Program-made: the position numbers and the translations under genes | Shown: positions 44,151 through 54,655 of the stretch, one piece after another | Layout: every line of letters starts with the position of its first letter | Numbering within the stretch: the first letter of the stretch is position 1 | Assembly: GCA_040437565.1 (NCBI GenBank) | Contig: JBDOQK010000015.1 | Location: 372,001-436,000 of the forward strand | Reading direction: 5' to 3' | Source of the DNA: Albugo candida | Lineage: Eukaryota; Oomycota; Peronosporomycetes; Albuginales | Length of the DNA: 64,000 nucleotides | Notes under the pieces: generated by a model | Seen by the model: only the letters and a program-made list of their open reading frames with translations | What the model was told of the DNA's origin: nothing | The model's database searches: none

Positions 44151-44932
44151 TCATGAATCGCTATTATCAAAAGGTACTTGATCGGAATAACAATTTTCGA
44201 GCATTTTATCCACAACATCAACAGCTTCGTCTGGAAACATGGACTAAGCAATCATTGAGATGAGTATGGTTAGAACAAAAGCAGACTCTGTGCAGTGACC
44301 TGAGTCGACCGTATCGCATGCGTCCGCACACAACGTTTATTCTTCCACTCGGACATCGTTTCCGTCAAGTTTGACTCTGGAAGAAGCTTTGCGAGAAGGA
44401 AAGCTTTCTGATAGCATTCTGATTCACGAGCTGCTCGTATCTCACTGCATGCAAGTATATTCGGCTTCGTGATGTCCATTTTCCGCACCACAAACTTCAA
44501 ATAGCGTCAATAGAAAAGCAGCATGAATGAAGAAGCACCCACATCGTAAGCATGAATCAGCTCATGCATCATGGTCTCTTCCACCTCGCCTGCTGAATGT
44601 AAGCGATTGGCACAAAATACGATGGTTGGCGGTGGAGCTGAGAAGAACGCGCGCGCTTTACCCTCAGGCCCTGTTGCAGATAGCGTAAGGAATGTTACTT
44701 CTTCCTGACATGAGTCACCTTCTTCCCGACACATTAAGCATACAAAATCGAGGCTTTTGGTCGCCGTTGAGTCTCGCTCTAAAAACTTGTCGTTGCGCAT
44801 AAATGTGTCAAGTACTCATTATAATGAACGGATGATGCATTCACTCACTCGATTGATCAGTTGCACCAGTTTTTTTGGGCGTTCCCGCGTCAGCGCTTCT
44901 TGAATCGCATCATCGCATTCGGGCAAATTCAT
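44151..44932 (-). CDS. ATP23: ATP23-type mitochondrial intermembrane metalloprotease
   Basis: ATP23 matures a subunit of the mitochondrial ATP synthase and helps its assembly. Introns 44786-44848, 44495-44542 and 44244-44299 give 204 residues. The zinc site MMHELIHAYD is complete (HExxH). Upstream is TIVFCANRLHSAGEVEE and downstream ILACSEIRAARESECY, both family blocks, then CVRTHAI and the end DEAVDVVDKMLENCYSDQVP. The Cys residues and length fit the family (about 200-270). The start Met at 44932 (MNLPECDDAI) is the first plausible one; an additional 5' exon may exist, since in-frame codons upstream (IVRKLIGCR) also look coding. Confidence 0.88.
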
Positions 44933-45417
44933 TCGGCAACCGATAAGCTTACGTACGATCTAACGACATCCATGCAACATTACTACTGTCAGCCAATCCA
45001 CACACCTGAAATGTAGAAGAATACAACAGCTGATATATTGGCAACGTTAGCGCAACCTATCCAAACAAATGTGGTTGAACCTTTATGTCCGCAGTGCGAT
45101 GTGGCCCAATTAAGTGTTTGGGATTTATATCAAAACACTATCGCGACGTCGCGAGTACATCGGGTCAGATGTCCGTATGGCAAGTGTGTCTGAGAATCTG
45201 GGCATAGAATTCGTTCTGTGTCCCGTCCTGTAGAGTATCCACATTGAATAGTACAACTTTTGCGATAGAACTCTCATCTAACGAGTCTCTTTTTTTCATA
45301 TTTGTTAATGCTTCATGTAAGTTCATCCACCGCTATACTATTACTCCATGTACACGCTACCACTAGATACATCTTCCACCAAATGTTGCTAGCATAAAAG
45401 CTTACGTTCTATCCTTC
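44933..45417. other. Intergenic stretch with one coding-like plus-strand scrap
   Basis: On the plus strand about 45057-45191 reads as an open segment with paired cysteines (VEPLCPQCDVAQLSVWDLYQ, then RCPYGKCV and stop). It lacks a start codon and a matching upstream exon. It could be the last exon of an unrecognised gene or a remnant. The left part is the ATP23 promoter side. Confidence 0.35.
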
Positions 45418-46255
45418 CACCTCAACTAGTCTTTGTTCCATTCATCGCATAAAGAGGATAGAAATGTATTCAGAATGTATCTCAAAATATTCCGATCGCA
45501 ATTGTGACCATAATCGAGATATTTTTTCAGCAAAAAATGTCGGAAATGGGAAGGTTTGATGTCTGATAGTATCACAACAAATCGGCGATGATAATCATTG
45601 TATCTATATCCCGACATTTGGTCGTAAAATGCTTCAATTTCTTCTTCCAAATGCTTTTTTTCCGCTTAGTNNNNNNNNNNNNNNNNNNNNNNNNNNNNNN
45701 NNNNNNNNNNNNNNNNNNNNNNNNNNNNNNNNNNNNNNNNNNNNNNNNNNNNNNNNNNNNNNNNNNNNNNACCTCAACTAGTCTTTGTTCCATTCATCGC
45801 ATAAAGAGGATAGAAATGTATTCAGAATGTATCCCAAAAATATTCTCATCGCAATTGTGACCATAATCGAGATATTTCTTCAGCAAAAAATCTCGGAAAT
45901 AGGAAGGCTTGATATCTGATAGTATCACAACAAATCGGCGATGATAATCATTGCATCTATATCCCGACATTTGGTCGTAAAATGCTTCAATTACTTCTTC
46001 CAAATGCTATTTCTTTCCGCTTAGTCTTGTCATTTGCATTCCTGGCTATAGTATATGACCTCGATTAAGAGGCGCCTTTGCAACCATGTTTTATCGGACT
46101 CTGGTGGAATGCCTTGGCGCGAACACAGCCACTCGACATCTGCTTTAGCGTATTCCATCACTGTACCAAGAATCCATTCCGCGTCGATATAAAGCGATTC
46201 AAATGAGTGATCAAAGACAGCGATGATCTGTTCTATACAATAGCGTCATATTACC
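45418..46255 (-). pseudogene. Unknown gene or relic, present as two diverged copies around a gap
   Basis: On the minus strand a segment from about 46253 (QIIAVFDHSFESLYIDAEWI, then GIPPESDKTWLQRRLLIE) is followed by VIEAFYDQMSGYRCNDYHRR with FVVILSDIKPS. The second segment occurs twice, at 45794-46003 and 45426-45650, on either side of the gap, with about 5 percent differences and indels that change the C-terminus. I recognise no family. The two segments cannot be joined by a clean GT-AG intron in phase. The copies may be two alleles, or a true local repeat. Confidence 0.4.
45671..45770. other. Assembly gap with diverged ~250 bp flanks
   Basis: Exactly 100 N. The flanks (about 45419-45670 and 45771-46025) are similar but not identical, with roughly a dozen substitutions and small indels, unlike most other gaps in the window. 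Confidence 0.9.
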
Positions 46256-46397
46256 ACTTAGAAACCCGCTATAGTATTGCTTCCATTATGACAGAGGACG
46301 GATCTCACTCGATGCTTTCATCCGTGTTCAAAAATAGCCTGAACCTTGACGCATTTACTGGCCGGCTTCATGCTCCTCGCTGAGCCTCACCGCTTTT

Positions 46398-49290
46398 ATG
46401 TCAATGAATGTCTCTGAAACAACACCAATAATCAGCGAAAACAGCAGCATAACATCGAATCGTGAAAAAGAGACTGTCAAAGTAGTAATTCGATGTCGTC
46501 CGCTTTTTGGAAAAGAGCTCTCAGAGAATCGAAAATCGATCATCAGTTTAGACCCACAGATGAATGCCGTATACATTCGATGCCCAGAAAATAATCAGAC
46601 GAAACCGTTCACTTTCGATTCCGTTTACGATGAAAACACCTCGCAACGCCAATTTTACGATGACTCAGCGTATCCATTGATTGAGAGCATATTTGAAGGC
46701 TATAACAGCACCATATTTGCGTATGGACAAACAGGTTGTGGTAAGACGCACACGATGCAAGGAAAAGACTCTCCGATGGAACAACGTGGCGTCATTCCGC
46801 TATCGTTCGATCATATTTTTGATATCATACGTACAGACATCTCAAATGAACGAGAATATATGGTGCGCATCTCGTATTTGGAGATATATAATGAAGAAAT
46901 ACGCGACTTGCTTGGAGAAGATGGGAAAAAACGGATGGAAATGAAGGAGAATAGTGATGGAACTGTTTTTGTCAAAGATTTGACTGAAATTGTGGTCAGT
47001 AATGCGATCGAAATGAATACATTTATGACCAAAGGCTTTAAGAATCGAAGCGTTGGAGCGACGCAAATGGTAAGAAACAGAGCACAGGAAGAGATTGTAT
47101 GCTTTTGACGCAGAGAATTGCGATAGAATGAAGGCTCATCTCGATCGCATTCGATCTTTACTGTCGTGGTCGAAACCAGTGAGAAATTGCATGGCCACGA
47201 GCACTTTAAGGCAGGCAAGGTGAGTGATACATTCTTCATCTACTAAACACTAAGCGGCATCCTAGCTTAATCTCGTGGATCTGGCTGGAAGTGAGCGACA
47301 AAGCAAAACGGGTGCTACTGGCAATCGATTAAAGGAAGGATGCAAGATCAACCTGAGCCTTTCAGCGCTGGGCAACGTGATCTCAGCTCTGGTGGACGGC
47401 AAAGGCAAACACATTCCGTATCGAGACTCGAAATTGACACGGCTACTTCAAGACTCTTTAGGAGGAAACACAAAGACACTGATGGTGGCTGCGATCTCAC
47501 CTGCAGATTACAATTACGATGAAACTCTTTCAACGCTACGATACGCAAACCGTGCCAAGAATATCAAGAACAAACCGGTCGTGAATGAAGACCCGAAAGA
47601 CGCGAAATTGAGAGAGTACAAAGAAGAAATTGAGCGATTGAAGAACCTGCTACAATCACAATCTGAGAACGGATCAAACTCGAAAGAGCAGCACACAATC
47701 AATACTGTTCAGGCTTCTAGTGAAGGATCATCCCCAAAACAGAGAAAAGTCATACTTTCTAGCACCACGGATTTCGCATTGGGATCTCTGGAGCGTGAAC
47801 AGGCCAGTGACTTGAACGAGGAAGCGGCGGACATGATGGACAATGCAAAAATGATGATGGAAGAAGCGGGTATGCTAAGAGTGCTACCGGGGGAGTTGGA
47901 CAACAAAGAAGTAGACGTGAAAGACGATCCCGGTGCTTCTGTGGAGATGTCTAGGGAGCAACGCGAGACATCATACTCTATGGAGAATATGACCGCTCAA
48001 GAGGAGCGTAACGCAGAATGGATGCTGGAGGAAGCTCAACGGATAGAGGAGAGACAAACAGAGAGATCAGACGGTCCAGACGTACAATATGAAGAGCAGC
48101 AACGATTAAGACAGCTGAACCAGTCGATCCAGGACCAACGCGATCGAATGAGTGAGGAACTCGCACTTGCTCATCAGAATATGGAGACACACATGCGTGA
48201 GAAAAATGCATTACAGGCCAAGCTTCGCAATATCGAGGGACAGATACTTGGAGGTCGTGCAGGGAATCATTCAGCCACCCGTGAAGCCCTCAGGGAGCCT
48301 CTGGACCCCGAAATCGCATTACTAAAACAACAGGTTGAACATCGTCGAGCTCAAATCAAATTGAAGCAAAGACTCAAGAAAGAACAGCATTATCAAGCTG
48401 CCCAGCGAGCTTTGATGATTGAAAAACAACAGGTACAAGAAGAATTACAATTGACGAAAGAAGCGGCTCAAGCTCAACTCGTATCGGCACGGAAACGGCA
48501 GCAAAAGTACAAAGCGAAATTGGAGGTCGCACGACAGGAAGTCTCCGATCTTCATCGGGAATTCGAACGAGAGAGACAGAATCTTCTCGATACTATTCGA
48601 GAGCAAGCGAAAGAGACGAAATTGCTGGAGCAAGTAGTGAGTCTATTTTTCCACAACACCGAATTAAATAAATTGTATGAGCGTGCGATTTGGAACGAGG
48701 AAAAGGAGAATTGGACACTTCCAAAGCTAAAGGTCCGAAGTGAGTATCAGACGTTGAAATTGCCAGCAATTCATCCTTCCATAAACAACGAGTCATACTC
48801 TGGCGTTGTCGTCGATGAAACACATCCCCCAAACTCCATACATCTTACTTACGACTCACGACCTCCATCGAGTAGAGCACGGATGCACTCGGCATCCAGA
48901 CAGTGTCCAGTCTCAGGGACTGCGCCGAGCGAAGCCGATGTCGACCTCACGTGTACTCGTCCACCGCGTTCTCAAGATTGTCGTAAAAATACGCCTCGCA
49001 TTCGATCGGAGGCCGGTGGAGAAGATGAAAGGCAACTTGCTTCACGGAAGGAAACGCGAAAGAACAGAAGCAAACCAAATAACTCACCACGATCGCAAAT
49101 GCATCTCAATGAGTCTGCTTACGGAAGTGTAGAAGACTCGTATCAACCATGTGATCGCCTGCAATCTCGTCAGGGACCAAGACCTTCCCATAGGCTTCAT
49201 TCCACTAAAACGGAAGAGTCCAATGTAAGAAAAAGCCTCGTGGAATTGAACGAGACGACTGAAGAATCTCCAGGGCACACATTGAGATGA
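46398..49290 (+). CDS. Kinesin-2 family motor
   Basis: N-terminal kinesin motor domain of the kinesin-2 type (KIF3/KIF17/OSM-3), the anterograde intraflagellar transport motor. Introns 47070-47126 and 47220-47265 give 929 residues. Visible are KVVIRCRPL, the P-loop [11 protein letters not shown], switch [12 protein letters not shown] (formed by splicing), switch [19 protein letters not shown] and the microtubule-binding [20 protein letters not shown], then the neck [20 protein letters not shown] typical of kinesin-2. A coiled coil spans about 400-690, followed by [15 protein letters not shown] and a Ser/Arg-rich tail. The gene is convergent with a kinesin-9 gene 33 bp away. Confidence 0.92.
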
Positions 49291-49323
49291 ATGGAAGTCT
49301 GAAAACAATCGATTTGGACGCGT

Positions 49324-51732
49324 TTACAGCCCTCTTTTGGCGTTGCGTTGGAGTCTGATTTGTGACGCATGTTCCGAGTTCTGACGCATTGCTCGTTTGG
49401 CCTGAACGAATGCCAACGAGTCTGGAGCTTGTGCTCGCACGCGTTCAATTTCCATCCTGTCGAATTGCTCACACGCATCTAACTGATCGATGCAGCTATT
49501 GATTTTTGGAAGTGATAAAGTCAATGTAGAGGTATTCAACAGTGTCAAATCAACGACAGTATGTGGATCATTGTTTCGCGAGAACCAGCATTCAAAGTCG
49601 CGCACGAGAGATGCGCGGCACGAGTCGACAGCGCTCCGGGCTTTGTCGAATTTGCATTTGGTCATTTTCAGCTCTTCAAACAGTGCTCTATACGCTCGTT
49701 CTTGCTCGGGTATCGATGCAGCCAGCGCGTATTCCTCCTCGTCAATTGTTTGACCTGATGCAAGGGCTGTAGTGTATCTGTGTTGAGATCGTTTCGTTTC
49801 CAGGTTGATTTGCAGTTGATCAATGATTCCCTTCACGCCACTGAGTCGTCTGCTGATGCCTTTGATCTTTTGCTTGAGTGCATGCAATACATCTTTCTCT
49901 TCTTGCAGCTTACGATACGCGAGCTTTCCGGAGCCGATTTTATACTCGTGAAATGCTCTGCTTTTCAATTCATTCGACAAAGGCGTTATGCCAACTCTTT
50001 CCATCGGATGAGAAACCTTCCTATCGTCTTTATTCTCAGCCGTACTGACACCTATTTGCCTCCTACATTGGTCGTGTAGCCTGGGCACACATTCCAACAC
50101 ATTGGGCTTTGCATTTGCGTCTGCATCACCAATTCCAAATCCAAAAGATCTCGAGTCCGGCTTCCCCACTACCGATTCTTGGACGTCGGGAAGGATACTT
50201 TTCTGGCTATTCGTGCGGGACTTACGATTGCCAGTACTTTCAGCCAGTATCGCTTCCGGCATACTATTGCTAGCACTTTGATTTCGCCTCACAGCCTCGA
50301 AGGAACCTTCCAACGTTTTGTAAATCGATTTAAACTGACGAAAACTCTCACGAATATCTCTGACGCTATGGAGCCTGAGCACATTGTCTTCTACCTGTGC
50401 AGTTGGAGCTTCCAGAAACCGCTCAATCATACATTTCAATTCATCCTTTTGTGCAAGTGTGTGGTCATCGCACACAGCATCGACTCGCGGTGTTAGCGCG
50501 TCGTGGAGCATGAGCTCATGCTTCAAATCGTCAATTTGCTTCTCGTACTTCCTCAACAGCGTCTTCGTATCGGTCTCCACAATGGCTGTCACTTGATTTT
50601 GAACGTGCATCATCCGTTGTGCTAATTTCAGCGTCGAAATCGTTTCTTCTAAATGCCGACTTTCTCCCTACAAAAACCGCATGAAGAAGGATTACAAGCA
50701 CAGAATGAGATAAAGTACCCAAATGCAAGCAAACATAAGCGTGTTGGAATTCCCACCGAGCGAATCCTTCAACGCATTTGTGAGCTTTGTCTGGCGATAG
50801 GGAATGTGCCTTGCTCCCCGCGTTCCCAATGCAACGATACACTGCTCCAGGAAGCTCAAAGATTGATTAATGTACATGGATTCCTTCTTAATCGTAGCAA
50901 CCTCTTGATCCGTAAGTTTCGTCCTGCTTTCGGGGCTACATAGACCCGATCTGACGTCCTCAGGCTCATTCATCGTCTTCTTGAGACGCTCACTTCCAGC
51001 GAGATCTACCAGATGCAATTTGCTGTAGACGACGACATCGGACTCATACAAACAGGATTTTCGACTAATGTGAAGTGTGAAGATGCAATGGGATCGATTC
51101 GATCGTTTGTTGAGTTGATGTGTTGCAATTGTCCGCTGCATCTCGCCGTAGAAAAGCTGATCCAAAGCCTCTTTCTCGGTCTCGACTTTGATTTGCGTCA
51201 TTCCACGCACAAATGTCCCATGCTGATCTTCCACGACGGCATACTCTTCCATTGGAACGGCTTTGTCGTGCTTTAACAGCAAATCGTACATTTTATCATT
51301 GTAGATCTCCATGTACGACGCATGGATTACGTAGATGGATTCTAGAGAATTTTGGACCTTTTCAAAGATTTGAGCTATGGCGCGAGGAGCAATTCCACGA
51401 TGCTGATAGTTTCGAGTATCACCCAGCATCGTGAAGGATTTGCCGGCTCCGGTCTGCCCGTACGCGAGTATCGTCCCGTTCACGCCGTCTACGACCGCTC
51501 CATCGACAATGGTGCGTGCAATTGCGTCATACACGCGATCCTGTGCGGCGTTATGCAAAATCTGATGATATTCGAAGCGAGCGATTTGTTTTTGTGCATT
51601 TTTAAAGTGTGAAAGATTTGGCTCTGAATGAATGAGAATAGTGTTATCGTCAGAATTGATTTGAATCTGATTCGATGCGAATTTGGCCGTTGGGCGAGTG
51701 CGAATGATAACTTTGACACCGTTCCTTCTCAT
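49324..51732 (-). CDS. Kinesin-9 (KIF9-like) flagellar motor
   Basis: N-terminal motor: VKVIIRTRP, P-loop GQTGAGKSFTM, switch I NKRSNRSHCIF, switch [15 protein letters not shown], then SLSFLEQCIVALG. One intron (50668-50718) joins it to ISTLKLAQRMMHVQNQV. The 785-residue length and the C-terminal part (AFHEYKIGSGKLAYRKLQEE, then a coiled coil and FECWFSRNN) match KIF9/KLP1, a motor of the flagellar central pair in algae and protists. In switch II an insertion (about PEDVRSGLCSPESRTKLTDQ) lies between the Ser-Glu-Arg motif and the next helix, as in other kinesin-9 proteins. It faces kinesin-2 tail to tail. Confidence 0.88.
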
Positions 51733-52024
51733 TCGTATGTAGTCGCTCGCATTATCGCGTTGGAAGGAGTGGTATGAATTCTATTTTAATCGAGCTAAAA
51801 AAGTATCATTTGTAGCGAAACACGTATAAATAAAGGATGGAAAGGAAGCGTTTTGATGAAGGCGTTGGTGTATTATGTACATATATGGTACTATTGGCAA
51901 TTTGGATCGCTATCTCGCGAGTAGAAGCAAGTCGAAACAAGCTCATTTACATCGCTTCCACCGCGCTGATCTATAAAGTAGATACCGATAATACCGGTAT
52001 TATAAGCACGATTCTGTGGACACG

Positions 52025-53362
52025 ATGAGCGATGTTGTAATGGTTGCGACGGATTTAGTCGCTGCTGTGAGCAAATTACTCGATGTGACACTCGATTTCA
52101 CGCAAGAAATAAAGAAGAAAGACATGGAGTCGATTATTACCGCAATTCGACCCAAAATCAACGCTTTAATCGCCTTAGAAGCAGAAAACGATGTCGAAGC
52201 TTGTATCAATCTTTACATTCGAGCCATAAAATACCTTAAAGAGCCCGAAAAAGTCGTCTTGGAACTAACAAACCTTTTAAATTCAGTCAAAGAACACACA
52301 TCTGATAATGCGCTTTTACGACTTCGAATGTGCGTGCTGTAAACCTCAGAGTCTCCTTCACAACTGACAAGCATTATGCCATAGCCTCACCAATATATTC
52401 AATTCCAGCGTGTTGCACGCCGAGCTCCGATATGAAGCATTACTTCACGTGATCGAATACGCTGGAAATACTGATAATCTCGCGCAAATTAGCAAGTAAT
52501 TTGACCTCATTTGTCAAGCGACATCAGCCCTTTAAGTATCCGTTCTGTGATCATAGACAGCTCGATTCGGTCGAGACGATGGTGGACAGGAAGCTGTTAG
52601 CGTCACACGAATATCGACGCAGACTTTATCTCACAATTGCAAATGTTTTGGATACAAAAGAAGACAAAAAGTATGTGCGTACATCAAATTTCTTATTTGT
52701 ACTGATTTCAGACGTCGTACAGAGTCCGAGTTTTGACGTACTTTGAGAAATATCTGCAGACATTCTCCAAAAGCCAAGAGCTCCAAATTGCCAAAGAACA
52801 CGCAGTTCGTGCTACCCGTTTGTTCCTAAAGAATACTATTCCAAGCTTTATCCACGGCATCGATTTGACCACACTTCCGGCCGTTCAGGCTTTGGAAACA
52901 GATCAAGAACACTGCAAATTGTACCAGCTTTGCCAGATTTTTTCAAGTCAAAGCTGGAAAGAGTACAACAGCTTCACCTCCACAGTGCAAGAGACCTTTT
53001 TCCAGCAAAATGGACTTGAGAAAAAAGAGTGTGAATCCACCATTCGACTTGTGACATTGTGCTCCTTGCAGCCCGGCTTTGATGAGATTTCATTTGCCTT
53101 TATTGCAGACAAGTTGGGTGTTCACGAAGACCAAGTGGAAGAATGGGTAGTCAAAGCCATCACTTCCAATCTGCTCACTGCAAAGATTGATCAAGTGCGT
53201 TGTACGGTGATCATCCTCAAGACACAACGACACGGATTCGCTCCAGAGCAATGGAAGGATCTACAGAGCATATTGAGGCTGTACAAGAAGAACGTCGGCT
53301 CACTGATAGAAATGGCGCGAAATGCGCGGAAAACTTCCTTACATGTTCCTTCAGCTCGTTAA
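52025..53362 (+). CDS. EIF3M: Translation initiation factor eIF3 subunit m
   Basis: eIF3m is a PCI-domain subunit of the eIF3 octamer. Introns 52330-52384, 52496-52556 and 52675-52711 give 394 residues in one frame; the third is only 37 nt but is required by phase. Splicing creates RILTNIFNSSVLHAELRYEA and SKQLDSVETMVDRKLLASHE, which fit the helical repeats of eIF3m. The PCI winged-helix part reads FAFIADKLGVHEDQVEEWVV, then LLTAKIDQVRCTVII and FAPEQWKDLQSILRLYKKNV, close to the human C-terminus in pattern. The end of the gene is repeated after the gap at 53598 (53698-53747), an assembly overlap. Confidence 0.88.
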
Positions 53363-53597
53363 TACAAGATTTTCATTTATCCTTTCCAAGCTTGCGCGTC
53401 TATGATGGCATTCATCGAGGCTACTTGTCGATTCTCTGCGTGGGTCTTGCAACGATATAGTACGTTGTTCCAAAATGGAAGCGTTTGATGTCCTCTATCT
53501 CCAACCCTGCGTTTTCTACAAGTGCCAAAATGTCGCGATTCCATTGACATCCCCAGGCCTTAGCGTGAACCCCAGCAAATTTATCCAAAAGCGAGGA

Positions 53598-53697
53598 NNN
53601 NNNNNNNNNNNNNNNNNNNNNNNNNNNNNNNNNNNNNNNNNNNNNNNNNNNNNNNNNNNNNNNNNNNNNNNNNNNNNNNNNNNNNNNNNNNNNNNNN
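53598..53697. other. Assembly gap with 285 bp identical overlap
   Basis: Exactly 100 N; 53313-53597 equals 53698-53982. The repeat covers the eIF3m end and the OMS1-like 3' end; after collapse the two convergent stops are 58 bp apart. Confidence 0.93.
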
Positions 53698-53805
53698 TGG
53701 CGCGAAATGCGCGGAAAACTTCCTTACATGTTCCTTCAGCTCGTTAATACAAGATTTTCATTTATCCTTTCCAAGCTTGCGCGTCTATGATGGCATTCAT
53801 CGAGG

Positions 53806-54631
53806 CTACTTGTCGATTCTCTGCGTGGGTCTTGCAACGATATAGTACGTTGTTCCAAAATGGAAGCGTTTGATGTCCTCTATCTCCAACCCTGCGTTTT
53901 CTACAAGTGCCAAAATGTCGCGATTCCATTGACATCCCCAGGCCTTAGCGTGAACCCCAGCAAATTTATCCAAAAGCGAGGAAAGCCACTTGTAATGGCT
54001 CTGTCCATGTTCCAGTAAGAGGATCTTCCCATCTTTCCTACAGACTCGCTGCATCTCTTCCAGCGCTCTTTGTGCGTCGTCCATGCTGCACAATCCAAAA
54101 GTATCGATCACAGTATCAAAACTTTGATCTGGAAATCCAAGCTCTTCTGCACACATTACGTGACAATTGCATCGATCCACAGACGACACAGCCTGTTCAA
54201 ACTCTTTTTTTTTCTTCAGCTGTTCCATCATCCCGTTGCTAAAGTCGGTAAAAGTGAGTTGCTTGACGCTCTTTGGGTAATAGCAGAGATTTCGACCCGT
54301 TCCTGCAGCGATTTCCAAGACGTCTCCACGACACGATCGGAGCAAATATCGTCTAAGAAGTGAGATTCCCATGATTTTTTCGTCCAGATCGATCGCTGAG
54401 GTGGAAAAATGGCTTAGCAATACGGGTGGATGAACAGCCTTACGCACCTTTGTCGTATTTCGCTGCATTTTCGTCAAAGATATGACGTCTTTTAAAATTG
54501 TCGAGGTGCTGGATAAAATCTTCGGTTGTTTTTGGTTTGTAAAGTGTGAGATACGTGACTGTGGACGCGCCAATGTAGACAACAGCGCCGCCAAAAAGGA
54601 TGCTCGGGCGCTTGAGCGCTGCTTTCCACAT
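53806..54631 (-). CDS. OMS1-like mitochondrial SAM-dependent methyltransferase
   Basis: One intron (54396-54447) gives 257 residues. The N-terminus has a basic start and one membrane segment (ILFGGAVVYIGASTVTYLTL), suggesting an anchored, possibly mitochondrial protein. The class I methyltransferase fold shows motif I VLEIAAGTGRN, an acidic loop after FTDFSNGM, motif II-like FDTVIDTFGLCSM and motif III GKILLLEHG. The segment AWGCQWNRDI after EHG is characteristic of yeast OMS1 and its relatives, whose substrate is not settled. Its start is 24 bp downstream of the MCMBP stop on the same strand. Confidence 0.85.
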
Positions 54632-54655
54632 GGCAGTACCGATATTACTGGTATT

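Larger units (their letters stand above)
41370..44640. repeat. Right arm of the inverted segmental duplication
   Basis: Read on the minus strand, the arm gives ATP23, the BT1-upstream unit with a BT1 remnant, the unknown-gene relic and a Crinkler relic on the opposite strand. That is the order of 23751-26010, with the transporter piece extra here. It is longer than the left arm because ATP23 is complete and a transporter remnant is kept. Ends are approximate; some similarity runs past the Crinkler 5' end on both sides (25930-26000 with 41440-41370). Confidence 0.75.
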
